Source: JBAZWV01 sp964393325 (GTDB lineage Bacteria > Patescibacteriota > Patescibacteriia > 2-12-FULL-60-25). From it: a stretch of DNA of 64,000 bases. Made by a program: the position numbers and the translations under genes. Below are positions 52,373-60,567 of this stretch, piece by piece. The stretch is from NCBI GenBank assembly GCA_964393325.1, contig CAYMTE010000003.1, positions 1 through 64,000 on the forward strand, written 5' to 3'. Position 1 is the stretch's first letter, and the number at the start of each line of letters is the position of its first letter. The notes beneath the pieces were generated by a model that did not search any database, was not told the origin of the DNA, and worked only from the letters and a program-made list of their open reading frames with translations.

Positions 52373-53851
52373 TCATGAGACGGTGTTTGTGGTTGTAATT
52401 GGCGTATTTGGATCAAATGGCTCTGGTCCAGGCGCGCCTTCGCCGAGCGCAGGGGCGCCGCCTGCGGGCGCGAGTTGTGGTGCGCCTTGTTGTCTCGCGA
52501 GATTTCGGAAGCTTGCGCGCGACGCGTCGAAAAAGAGTTTTACGACGCCGGTTGGGCCATTGCGATGTTTTGCGACATGGATTTCGGCCGTGTTTCGTTC
52601 TTCAGGTGAAAGATCTTCAATGCGGTAGTTACGGTCAGCGGCTTTTCGATAGATGAAAAGCACGATGTCAGCGTCTTGTTCGATGGAGCCGGATTCACGA
52701 AGGTGGGCGAGGCGGGGGATGGCGGGTTTTTGTAATTCGACCTGACGGGAGAGCTGCGAGAGCGCGAGAACCGGTACGTTGAGCTCACGGGCAATGGATT
52801 TGAGACCACGCGTAATTTCAGTCACTTCTTGCACGCGGTTGTCGGGGTTATTGCCACCACCGCGAGATTCCATGAGTTGTAAGTAGTCGATGACGATCAG
52901 TCCAAGGCCGTTCTCCATCTGCAAGCGTCGTGCCTTTGTGCGAATTTCCATGATATTCGCGCTTGCCGAATCGTCGATGTAAATTGGCGCTTCAGAGAGG
53001 ATGCCGAGTGCGTGGGAGATGCGTGTGAAATCATCGTGCGGACCGGAATCGGACAAATGACCGGAGCGCATCTTCCATAGATCCACGCCGGCTTCGGCGC
53101 AGAGCATACGGTCGACAAGTTGCTCTTTACTCATTTCCAACGAAAATACGCCGACAGGCATGCGTGCTTTAACGGCGGCATGGCGCGCGAGGTCGAGTGC
53201 GAATGACGTTTTTCCACACGCAGGACGTGCGGCAAGAATGATCAAGTCGCTGCGCTGAAGGCCGGATAACAGGCTATCGAGATCGGTGTATCCCGTTGGC
53301 ACGCCGCGTAGTTTTCCTTTTTCGCGATGGACTTCGTCAATGCGTTCAAACGCCGTATCGAGAATGGAATGAATCGGTGTGAACCCCGCTTTCAAAAATC
53401 GTCTAGAGACGTTAAAGAGTTTTTGTTCAGCTTGGTCGAGCACGTCTTCCACGTCTTCGTTTTGCTCGTACCCAAGCGCGGAGATGTCTGCTGCAGCGTT
53501 CAGCAAACGTCGGAGCGTCGCCTTTTTTTGGACGATATCCGCATAATGGACGATGTGGCTCGCCGTTGGAACGCTGTTCGTGAGCTGAATGAGGTATGCA
53601 CGTCCACCGATGCGCTCAAGGTCGTCGCGTTCCGCGAGGCGGTTGGAGAGCGAGAGAAGATCGACAGGTTCGTGCTTGCGGTACAGTTCCGTCATCGCCT
53701 CGAAGATCGCGCGGTGTTTATCCGCGTAAAAATCTTCTGACGTGACGCGGTCGCCAACCTTGATAATCGCGTCTTTATCGAGCAGGAGCGCACCAAGAAG
53801 CGACTGTTCCGCTTCGAGATTTTGCGGTGTGAGTTTCTCCAACGTCGACAT
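52373..53851 (-). CDS. dnaB: Replicative DNA helicase DnaB
   Basis: A 492-residue hexameric helicase. The N-terminal collar starts PQNLEAEQSLLGALLLD; the RecA-like motor has a Walker A PACGKTSFALDLA, GVFSLEMSKEQL, LIVIDYLQLM (Walker B) and LSQLSRQVE plus the arginine finger region near LRESGSIEQDADIVLFIYR. A Pro/Gly/Ala-rich disordered tail of about 45 residues at the end is longer than usual. No intein is seen. Upstream of ybaB-recR on the same strand. Confidence 0.98.
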   Translation of the reverse strand: MSTLEKLTPQNLEAEQSLLGALLLDKDAIIKVGDRVTSEDFYADKHRAIFEAMTELYRKHEPVDLLSLSNRLAERDDLERIGGRAYLIQLTNSVPTASHIVHYADIVQKKATLRRLLNAAADISALGYEQNEDVEDVLDQAEQKLFNVSRRFLKAGFTPIHSILDTAFERIDEVHREKGKLRGVPTGYTDLDSLLSGLQRSDLIILAARPACGKTSFALDLARHAAVKARMPVGVFSLEMSKEQLVDRMLCAEAGVDLWKMRSGHLSDSGPHDDFTRISHALGILSEAPIYIDDSASANIMEIRTKARRLQMENGLGLIVIDYLQLMESRGGGNNPDNRVQEVTEITRGLKSIARELNVPVLALSQLSRQVELQKPAIPRLAHLRESGSIEQDADIVLFIYRKAADRNYRIEDLSPEERNTAEIHVAKHRNGPTGVVKLFFDASRASFRNLARQQGAPQLAPAGGAPALGEGAPGPEPFDPNTPITTTNTVS

Positions 53852-53898
53852 ACGGGAAGACCTTATCGTTCTCGGTGTCGGTCTGCAAGGCCGAATAA

Positions 53899-53907
53899 TG
53901 GTATACT
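53899..53907 (+). promoter_or_regulatory. Extended -10 promoter of the permease gene
   Basis: TGGTATACT ending seven bases before the ATG at 53915. Confidence 0.55.
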
Positions 53908-53914
53908 TTTCCAG

Positions 53915-55060
53915 ATGTTACGCACACGGTCCTCGTTTCTTTCCGCGTTTCTTCTCCTGGTCGGCACGATTATCGGTGCGGGGGTTTTTGGCGTTCCGCT
54001 CGTGTTTTCGCGCATGGGCCTTGTAACCGGGACGCTGGTCTTTTGGGTTGTCGCCGCACTCGTAACGTGCTCGCATCTGTTGTTTGTCGAAGTGATCGCA
54101 CGTGATTCGGGACGACATCGATTGCCCGGATATGTGGGGCATGTGCTCGGTGGAACGATGGAGCATCTCACAACGATGAGTCACGCGCTTCATCTCATGG
54201 GTGCGAATTTGGCGTACATCATCCTTGGCGGAGAATTTTTATACGCCCTTCTCGGCTCAACGGTTCATGTCGTTGGTGTATTTGGATGGCAGGTATTGTT
54301 TTGGGGCGCGGGTGCGCTCACGGTGCTTACCGGATTGCGTGCCATGTCTCGTGTTGAATCCATCATGACGTGGGTTGAGGTCGGATCCATGGCTCTGATT
54401 GCAGGCATCGCCTGCGTGTTCATCCGGCAACCGATTCCGTTTGAGGCACACTGGTCAGAAGCGACGGCGGGGCTTGGAATCTTTGTCTTCGCGCTTTCCG
54501 GTCTCACGGTTATTCCCGAAGTGTACGAGCTTGCCGAAAAACGTCTTCATGTGACGCGCCGCGTGACGTTGTTGTCATCCGCGTTGACAGCGCTTCTTAC
54601 CTGGGTGTTCGGCGTCGGCGTATATCTTGCCGCGACACATGACGGGCAGTTGGGGTCAGCGACGGCGATCGTGCGGATCCTTCCGGCGGGAGTCTCGTGG
54701 CTTCTTCCGCTCTTCGGGTTTTTTGCCGTTGCAACGTCGTATCTCACGACAGCGTATGATCTTCGATCGATGTATGTGTACGATCTTCGGTGGCGATCGT
54801 GGGTCGCATCTTCACTCGCGTTAGGAGCGCCGCTCGTGTTGTTTTTGTTTTTGAGCCGTGATTTCTTCCGAACCGTTGATGTGGTCGGTGCGTTATTCAG
54901 CGCGTCGAACGCGTTTTTGATTTCCATTGCTGCGTATGTCGCGATGCATCGATCAGGCAAGCGGCCGCGATGGATCTGGAGCACGCTCGTTCCCATTCTT
55001 GCGGCATGCTTGTTTGCCGGTGTGTGGATTCAACGTCTGGTGTCGTGGGGTGTACACTAG
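53915..55060 (+). CDS. Amino-acid permease, HAAAP/AAAP type
   Basis: A 381-residue inner-membrane protein with eleven hydrophobic helices. The first helix carries LLLVGTIIGAGVFGVPLVFSRMG, the unwound GxGxxGxP substrate loop of aromatic/hydroxy amino-acid permeases; later parts (LGIFVFALSGLTVIPEVYEL) fit as well. It probably imports an amino acid by proton symport, useful to a host-dependent cell lacking biosynthesis. It starts leaderless after a -10 box and is followed by a small membrane protein. Confidence 0.86.
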   Translation: MLRTRSSFLSAFLLLVGTIIGAGVFGVPLVFSRMGLVTGTLVFWVVAALVTCSHLLFVEVIARDSGRHRLPGYVGHVLGGTMEHLTTMSHALHLMGANLAYIILGGEFLYALLGSTVHVVGVFGWQVLFWGAGALTVLTGLRAMSRVESIMTWVEVGSMALIAGIACVFIRQPIPFEAHWSEATAGLGIFVFALSGLTVIPEVYELAEKRLHVTRRVTLLSSALTALLTWVFGVGVYLAATHDGQLGSATAIVRILPAGVSWLLPLFGFFAVATSYLTTAYDLRSMYVYDLRWRSWVASSLALGAPLVLFLFLSRDFFRTVDVVGALFSASNAFLISIAAYVAMHRSGKRPRWIWSTLVPILAACLFAGVWIQRLVSWGVH

Positions 55061-55066
55061 TGACGT

Positions 55067-55474
55067 ATGTGGCATCGCTACCTCGCTATTTCAATCTTCA
55101 ACATTTTCGCAGAGTTCTTCGTGCTCGTCGTTATCCTTGCGTTTGTCTTACCGCAAACGACGCCGTCCATCGTGATGCAGATCGTTGGATGGGCGATTGG
55201 CGTGCTTGTGACGGTCGGCTGCACATTCGTTGCGCTCGTGCATCGCACACCCGAGCGTCGTGATGCAATTATGCTCGTGGCGTTTCACGTCGCGTGTTTT
55301 ATTTTGGTGTATGCAGGGTATGGATTCCTGCTTTCAGACGCAGGCGCCGCGGTGATCGTGTCGCCAGAAATCGTTGTTCAATTGATTCTTGAATCCTGCG
55401 CGATTTGTTTGGTCGCGTTTCATCTTCGACGACGAGCTCTTCAGTCTATGCTTGGCGAAGGACGCGTGCTGTAG
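55067..55474 (+). CDS. Small four-helix membrane protein, unknown
   Basis: A 135-residue hydrophobic protein with four membrane helices (about 8-30, 36-58, 66-88, 98-118). No family recognised. TACACT at 55053-55058 ends eight bases before the ATG, inside the end of the permease gene, suggesting its own leaderless mRNA. The 3' end overlaps the convergent folD by 34 bases. Confidence 0.72.
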   Translation: MWHRYLAISIFNIFAEFFVLVVILAFVLPQTTPSIVMQIVGWAIGVLVTVGCTFVALVHRTPERRDAIMLVAFHVACFILVYAGYGFLLSDAGAAVIVSPEIVVQLILESCAICLVAFHLRRRALQSMLGEGRVL

Positions 55475-56307
55475 ATCCCGCGCCGTCGTTGCGCAAGTTC
55501 AAAAATATTTTTTGTCAGGAGGGCGATGGTCAATGGCCCAACGCCGCCCGGAACCGGAGAGAGCCAGCCGTCGATGTCGCTTACCTGTTCGGCATCAACA
55601 TCGCCGACGACACGACCGTCGGAGGTTCGATTTGTTCCAATGTCGATAACAACCGCACCAGATTTGATGAGATCGCGTGTGAGGAATTTTGGGCGACCAA
55701 CGGCGATCACAATGATGTCGGCGTCTTTTACGACCGAGGGAACGAAATCATCTGGATTGAACACCGTGACGAACGCACCGGCGCGTTCCAGGAGATGACG
55801 AAGCGGTGCGCTGAAGATGTCCGAGTTCGCAAGGATGACGGTTTTTGCGCCACGCATATCGCGACCGGTTTCGGCGATGAGCCGTAACACGCCTTCATGA
55901 ACCGGGGGAAAAATCGTCCCTTCGCCGGCGAGGAGCGCGGCATTATTTGTTGGATGAAATCCATCGGCGTCTTTTCGTGGATCAATCGCGGCGATGATGG
56001 CGTCCGTGTCGTGTCCCGGCGGAAGGGGGACTTGAACGAGAATGGCGTCGATCGTCTCATCCGTGTTCCAGGAATGGATGATCGAGAGCAGTTTATCGTC
56101 CGTTGTCTCCGCAGGGAGGCGACGAATGTCTGTCTCAATACCAACCTCGGCGCAGATGCGTTCTTTGCGATTGACGTAGATGTGTGACGCTTGATCGTCG
56201 CCGACGAGAAGAGCTCCAAAACGCGGATGAAGTCCGCTTGTGGTGATGGATTCGCGAACCTCCTGCTGGATGCGGTTTGCGATGGCTTTTCCGTCGATGC
56301 GTTGCAT
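55441..56307 (-). CDS. folD: Methylene-THF dehydrogenase / methenyl-THF cyclohydrolase
   Basis: A 288-residue bifunctional enzyme of one-carbon metabolism. Motifs: HIYVNRKERICAEVGI with the catalytic lysine, VQVPLPPGH, PRKDADGFHPTN, the Rossmann NAD(P) part (TVILANSDIFSAPLRHLL; normally GRSxxVGxP, altered here) and SPVPGGVGPLTIALL. The changed dinucleotide loop is worth noting. ATG at 56307 gives normal length and follows TATTCT by seven bases. Works with glyA at 57.7 kb. Confidence 0.95.
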   Translation of the reverse strand: MQRIDGKAIANRIQQEVRESITTSGLHPRFGALLVGDDQASHIYVNRKERICAEVGIETDIRRLPAETTDDKLLSIIHSWNTDETIDAILVQVPLPPGHDTDAIIAAIDPRKDADGFHPTNNAALLAGEGTIFPPVHEGVLRLIAETGRDMRGAKTVILANSDIFSAPLRHLLERAGAFVTVFNPDDFVPSVVKDADIIVIAVGRPKFLTRDLIKSGAVVIDIGTNRTSDGRVVGDVDAEQVSDIDGWLSPVPGGVGPLTIALLTKNIFELAQRRRGIYSTRPSPSID

Positions 56308-56354
56308 GGCGCAGAGAATACGGGAAAACCGAAAAAAAGTCACGACAACCTAGA

Positions 56355-56383
56355 TTGACAATTTCGTAAAAACGTGCTATTAT
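56355..56383 (+). promoter_or_regulatory. Promoter of the 56532 gene
   Basis: TTGACA (56355-56360), 17-nt spacer, TATTAT (56378-56383). Unlike the leaderless genes, the coding start is about 142 nt downstream of the expected start point. Confidence 0.75.
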
Positions 56384-56409
56384 TGCATGTTCTTTTTATA
56401 TGTCATTGC

Positions 56410-56463
56410 GTTGAACACGGCGTTTTGGGGCTCAGCCATGGGCTCTAGCAGGCCGTGTTTAAC
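56410..56463 (+). promoter_or_regulatory. Structured 5' leader hairpin
   Basis: GTTGAACACGGC (56410-56421) pairs with GCCGTGTTTAAC (56452-56463) with one mismatch, and the inner GGGCTC/GGGCTCT region may pair further. It sits in the long leader of the 56532 gene; a riboswitch or RNA-based control is possible but no known class is recognised. Confidence 0.5.
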
Positions 56464-56531
56464 ATCGAAAACCGTTCATGCGATTGATTCGCAGAAAGCG
56501 GGTATCGACGGCACAAAGAAAGGATGACTGC

Positions 56532-57311
56532 ATGGACGAGTCGCTCACGCAGCTCACGATCAATATCCCCCCGGAACTCGCGGGGGACATGAGTCATGAT
56601 CCTCGAATGGTCGAGGTCATGATCAACGCCGCGCGCGAGTACAAGCGCGCGGTGGCGGAGGCGATGAAGAATCCCTATGAGATGTCCGTCGACGCGCAGC
56701 TCACCGCTCTCCGTCGTGCCAACGACGAGGAGAAGTGGGGACTGACCGAGGCGGACTTCACGCGCCTCGAGGCGACGGCGCCGGCATGGCCGAAGGGCAA
56801 GCGTGCCTTTCGGCTGCTCCGCGTCCGTTTCGGCGAGGGAGACAAGGGCGTCTCCTCGACGTATGAGGCGCACCTCGCGCACATCCGGCGCATCTTCAGT
56901 GCGAGCGGTGTGTGGTGTTGGGAACATCTCTGTTCGGAGGGCGGAATCGCGCTCCTGAACGGAAATCACACGCACCACCCCTGCGTCGACTGGATCCTCG
57001 CGGATCTGGGCGCGCACCAAGAGCATGAGAGCGTCATCGCGGTGCGCGACGCGACGTCGCTCGCCGACGAGATGCTCGTCGCCGCGTGGATGTTCCCGGA
57101 GATGATCCGGGACATCGACTACGAGAAGGTGCCGGGGTATATCGTCGCGGGCTACGGGGTGAATGCCCCTGCTCGCGGCGGTGAGGCCTGGCGCCACGCC
57201 CTCGTCCTGCGGTATTGCCGTGGGCGACGAGAGGTGGTGCTGCATGGGATCGACCGCAACAAACGCGGTTCTGGTCTCACGGTGCCACGCATGATGCAGT
57301 CCGCCTCGTGA
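56532..57311 (+). CDS. Orphan protein with long structured leader
   Basis: A 259-residue soluble protein, acidic N-terminus (LTQLTINIPPELAGDMSHD) and GC-rich codon use. Blocks such as CWEHLCSEGGIALLNGNHTHHPCVDWILADL have clustered His and Cys that could bind metal. No family recognised. AAAGGA lies eight bases before the ATG. It is one of few genes with a consensus promoter far upstream and a hairpin leader, so it is probably regulated post-transcriptionally. Confidence 0.7.
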   Translation: MDESLTQLTINIPPELAGDMSHDPRMVEVMINAAREYKRAVAEAMKNPYEMSVDAQLTALRRANDEEKWGLTEADFTRLEATAPAWPKGKRAFRLLRVRFGEGDKGVSSTYEAHLAHIRRIFSASGVWCWEHLCSEGGIALLNGNHTHHPCVDWILADLGAHQEHESVIAVRDATSLADEMLVAAWMFPEMIRDIDYEKVPGYIVAGYGVNAPARGGEAWRHALVLRYCRGRREVVLHGIDRNKRGSGLTVPRMMQSAS

Positions 57312-57315
57312 CGGC

Positions 57316-57344
57316 TTGACGAGGCAGGCTGCTTCTGCTATATA
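57316..57344 (+). promoter_or_regulatory. Promoter of the candidate ncRNA
   Basis: TTGACG (57316-57321), exactly 17-nt spacer, TATATA (57339-57344). Expected start near 57351. No plausible plus-strand coding region follows before the terminator. Confidence 0.55.
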
Positions 57345-57350
57345 GGTTCT

Positions 57351-57700
57351 AGATCTTTGAGACTCGCCTCATCGGGGAATGGTTCCTCGTGAGGCGGCGG
57401 ATAGTGGTTGACCTCGCAATCAAACGCTATCGAATCCGGTGAGACGTGTTGTGAAGCGCCTGTCGACTTGGTAGGTCCTCCGGGCGTATCGAGCAACACG
57501 TTTCCGGGAGTATTAAGAGTCTGCGCGGCGGATTCCGCAGTCAGGGAGAGATGTGGTTCGGGTGCGGTTTGGGTACCCCCTCCCACGAGCCGGCTTGGTA
57601 CACGTTTCTCCTCCTCTTGGTACGTCCTCGTTCCTTTTCTTCACACGCGGTGCAGATACCGCGTTCACTTGAACACCTTTACGGGTGTTCTTTCTTTTTA
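57351..57700 (+). ncRNA. Candidate structured noncoding RNA of about 350 nt
   Basis: The 428-bp space between 57311 and glyA holds a promoter, a series of strong local helices and a terminator, all in plus orientation. Helices: 57365-57371+57373-57379 with 57383-57396 (14 bp, one bulge); CGTGTTG/CAACACG 57445-57451 with 57494-57500, enclosing CGCC/GGCG; CTGCG/CGCAG 57521/57536; GTACC/GGTAC 57573/57597; ACGCGGT/ACCGCGT 57645/57658. No tmRNA, RNase P, SRP or 6S signature is seen. A weak minus-strand frame (57338-57586, GTG start, no ribosome site) is the alternative. Confidence 0.5.
57671..57700 (+). terminator. Terminator of the candidate ncRNA
   Basis: GAACACC, loop TTTACG, GGTGTTC and TTTCTTTTTA. 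Confidence 0.85.
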
Positions 57701-57702
57701 TC

Positions 57703-57730
57703 AAACAGAGACCATGCGTGGTCTCTGTTT
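57703..57730 (-). terminator. Terminator of glyA
   Basis: Perfect 12-bp stem AAACAGAGACCA/TGGTCTCTGTTT with loop TGCG, just downstream of the glyA stop. Confidence 0.8.
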
Positions 57731-57739
57731 TCGGATGGT

Positions 57740-59077
57740 TTACACGCCGGGAATCGGGAAGCGATTGCAGAGCGCACGAACTTCCTCGCGAAGTGTTGGG
57801 TAGAACGGATCGGATGCAAGCGACGCGGCGAACTCTTTCATCGTTGTACTTCGAGCATCTTTGTCTGTCGGCATGTGCTGTTCTTTGAGATGGTCTGCGA
57901 CGCGATGGATCCAGTTCGCGATCATCTTCATTTCTTCCGTTCCCATGCTGCGTGATGTTGCGGCGGGCGTACCGATGCGAAGACCGGACGGAAAGAGCGC
58001 GGAGCCTTGGTCATTCGGCACGGTGTTCATGTTTGCGTACAAGCCGATGCGCTCGAGCGCGAGATGGAAAAATTTTCCGCGACCTGCTCCCGATGGCGTA
58101 AGGTCGATCAAGATGAGATGGTTGTCCGTTCCACCCGAGACGAGTGTGAATCCGTGTTCAATGAGCGCGGATGCGAGTGTGGCGGCGTTTGATACGACCG
58201 ATGCCGCATATGTCTGAAATGCAGGCGACATGGCCTCGGATAGCGCGACACCAATGCCGGCAATGGTATTCAGATGCGGTCCGCCTTGCAGACCGGGAAT
58301 GATTGCTTTATCGATCTTCGTGCCGAGTTCCGGATCTTTTGCGAGCCCTTTGTCGGTTGCGAGAATCATGGCGCCGCGAGGACCGCGAAGTGTTTTATGC
58401 GTCGTTGTCGTGACGAGATGCGCGTAGGCGACCGGGCTCTCATGGGCGCCTCCCGCCACGAGACCCGCGATATGCGAGATGTCTGCAACGAGATACGCAC
58501 CGATCTCATCCGCGATCTTCGCGAATTCCGCAAACGGGATGGCGCGCGGAACGGCCGTACCGCCGCACCAGATCACCTTCGGCTTGTGTTCGTGCGCGAG
58601 CGCTCGAATCTCATCGAAGTTAAAGGATCCATCTGCGTTCAGGTGATACGGGACGCTCTTCCAGAGTTTTGCTGTGGCGTTGTATTTCCAGCCATGCGTG
58701 AGATGTCCACCCGCAAGCAGGTCGAGACCCATGAAGGTATCACCCGGCTCAAGAAGTGCGAGATACACGGCGAGGTTTGCCGGGCTGCCGGAGTATGGTT
58801 GAACGTTTGCGTACGGAACGCCGAAGAGCTTCTTTGCGCGGTCTTGCACGAGACTCTCGACCTTATCCGCAACCTCGTTGCCGGTGTAGTAGCGCCGACC
58901 CGGATATCCTTCAGCGTATTTATCGCTCAACGTCGATGCGAGCGCTTCAAGTACCGCCGCGGACGTATGATTTTCAGACGGGATGAGCTCGAGACCGTCT
59001 TGCTGTCGCGTTGTTTCTGCTTCGAGAAGCGCGAGGATGTCCGGATCTTGTTTCCGGAGTTGGTCAAATGTTGGCAT
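57740..59077 (-). CDS. glyA: Serine hydroxymethyltransferase
   Basis: A 445-residue PLP enzyme interconverting serine and glycine with tetrahydrofolate. Landmarks: LELIPSENHTS, YAEGYPGRRYYTGNEVAD, VADISHIAGLVAGG and the PLP lysine in TTTTHKTLRGPRGAM. Full length. It supplies the methylene-THF used by folD 1.4 kb upstream. The ATG begins six bases after a TACCAT -10 box, so the mRNA should be leaderless. Ends at a perfect terminator. Confidence 0.98.
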   Translation of the reverse strand: MPTFDQLRKQDPDILALLEAETTRQQDGLELIPSENHTSAAVLEALASTLSDKYAEGYPGRRYYTGNEVADKVESLVQDRAKKLFGVPYANVQPYSGSPANLAVYLALLEPGDTFMGLDLLAGGHLTHGWKYNATAKLWKSVPYHLNADGSFNFDEIRALAHEHKPKVIWCGGTAVPRAIPFAEFAKIADEIGAYLVADISHIAGLVAGGAHESPVAYAHLVTTTTHKTLRGPRGAMILATDKGLAKDPELGTKIDKAIIPGLQGGPHLNTIAGIGVALSEAMSPAFQTYAASVVSNAATLASALIEHGFTLVSGGTDNHLILIDLTPSGAGRGKFFHLALERIGLYANMNTVPNDQGSALFPSGLRIGTPAATSRSMGTEEMKMIANWIHRVADHLKEQHMPTDKDARSTTMKEFAASLASDPFYPTLREEVRALCNRFPIPGV

Positions 59078-59083
59078 GGCAAG

Positions 59084-59112
59084 ATGGTACGGGCTCGAAC
59101 GTGAATAGGCAA
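59084..59112 (-). promoter_or_regulatory. Promoter of glyA
   Basis: On the minus strand TTGCCT (59112-59107), 17-nt spacer, TACCAT (59089-59084), ending six bases before the ATG: expected first base is the A of the start codon. Confidence 0.65.
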
Positions 59113-59154
59113 TGACGTTTTTCTTTTTTTACAAAATCGCGTACCCTTGGCGAT

Positions 59155-60567
59155 ATGACTGTTTCACAGGTGAAATCCGTCCATCTTGTTGGTGCGGGCG
59201 GGATCAATATGAGTGCGGTTGGGAAGCTCTTACTCGCGGCGGGCGTGAAGGTGTCCGGATCGGATGTCGTCGAGAGTGAACAGACGAAACTTCTCGCGGA
59301 ACGCGGGGCATCTATTTCGATTGGAGAATCCGCAGAGCATATCCCCGCGGACTGTGAGTTGCTGATTTATACGTCTGCGGCGCCAGCGACAAACGTTGAA
59401 CGTATGGCTGCGGCAGCGCGGCAGATTCCGGAGATGACGAATTTTACGTTTCTCGGTGAATGGTTCACGAATGCAAAGACGTATGTCGTCACGGGGACGC
59501 ATGGCAAAAGTACGACGACGGCATTGCTTGGATTGATTCTCGAGCGTGCAGGTTTGAATCCAACGGTCGTCGTCGGAAGTAAAGTCCCCGGTTTTCCAGA
59601 AGGAAACTTGCGACCGGGAGCGTCGGATCTCTTTGTTGTCGAAGGCGATGAATACGCTCGGCATTTTTTGGAGTTTCATCCCGACGGCGTGATCCTGAAC
59701 AACTTGGAACTCGATCACACGGACGTCTTTCGTGGCATTGAGGCGCTCATTTCTGCCTTCCATGAGCTTGTGACGCAGGTGCGTGACGGCGGCGTTGTTG
59801 TTGCGAACGTTTCGGACGAACGCATTGCACGGCTCATCGAGACAGAGCGGGAATCGCTCGTGTCGCGCGGGATTCGCATCATTCCGTTTGGTGATGAGGC
59901 GACGGGTGGGGAGATGTGGATGGTGTCGAGCACGCAACAAGAGGTGCATCGTGTGGTTACCGTGGAACAACCGGGAACGACGTATCGGTTTAATCTTTCA
60001 ATTCCTGGTCATTTTAACGCGATGAATGCTGCTGGAGCGTTTTTGCTCGCGCGGGAGATGGGTGTGAGCTATCCCGATGAAGCGGCGGCTCTTGAGGCGT
60101 TCACCGGAATCTGGAGACGGTTCGAGTTTGTTGGTGAGCATGCCGGCGCACGCGTGTATTCGGATTACGGCCATCATCCGACGGCGGTCATGGAAACCGT
60201 GAGCGCGGCGAAGGAATCGTTTCCACATCAACGCGTCCTGTTGTGTTTTCAGCCGCATCATCGGAATCGAACAAAGAGTCTCTTTTTGGATTTTGTTCCG
60301 TCGTTCGATGCAGCAGACGTTCTTGTATTGTGTGAAATTTATGACGTTGCAGGTCGTGATGCGAAGGAAGATGCGGATGTTTCGTCGCATGATCTCGTGG
60401 ATGCGGTGGTGCGACACGATGCGGATCGCGGTGTGACGCGGACGGTCGAATACGCGGCGGATCCGACCACGGCGGTACGACGAGTCCTTGAACTTGCCGC
60501 CGCCGGCGATATCGTCATCTGCATGGGCGCCGGTGATATCGACGGTGCCGTTCGCGCAAACGTATGA
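59155..60567 (+). CDS. murC: UDP-N-acetylmuramate--L-alanine ligase
   Basis: A 470-residue Mur ligase adding L-alanine to UDP-MurNAc. N-terminal HLVGAGGINMSAVGKLL binds the UDP sugar; the ATP site is GTHGKSTTTALLGLI near 117-131; VVEGDEYARHFLEFHPDGVILNNLELDHTD and FRRFEFVGEHAGARVYSDYGHHPTAV-like blocks are family markers. The start follows TACCCT by seven bases. murB starts inside its stop (ATGA), so the two are coupled. Confidence 0.97.
   Translation: MTVSQVKSVHLVGAGGINMSAVGKLLLAAGVKVSGSDVVESEQTKLLAERGASISIGESAEHIPADCELLIYTSAAPATNVERMAAAARQIPEMTNFTFLGEWFTNAKTYVVTGTHGKSTTTALLGLILERAGLNPTVVVGSKVPGFPEGNLRPGASDLFVVEGDEYARHFLEFHPDGVILNNLELDHTDVFRGIEALISAFHELVTQVRDGGVVVANVSDERIARLIETERESLVSRGIRIIPFGDEATGGEMWMVSSTQQEVHRVVTVEQPGTTYRFNLSIPGHFNAMNAAGAFLLAREMGVSYPDEAAALEAFTGIWRRFEFVGEHAGARVYSDYGHHPTAVMETVSAAKESFPHQRVLLCFQPHHRNRTKSLFLDFVPSFDAADVLVLCEIYDVAGRDAKEDADVSSHDLVDAVVRHDADRGVTRTVEYAADPTTAVRRVLELAAAGDIVICMGAGDIDGAVRANV

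Noticed and set aside
57338..57586. Minus-strand 82-codon frame starting with GTG
   Set aside because: No ribosome site at a usable distance, and the same bases form long helices and lie between a plus-strand promoter and terminator; kept only as an alternative to the ncRNA.
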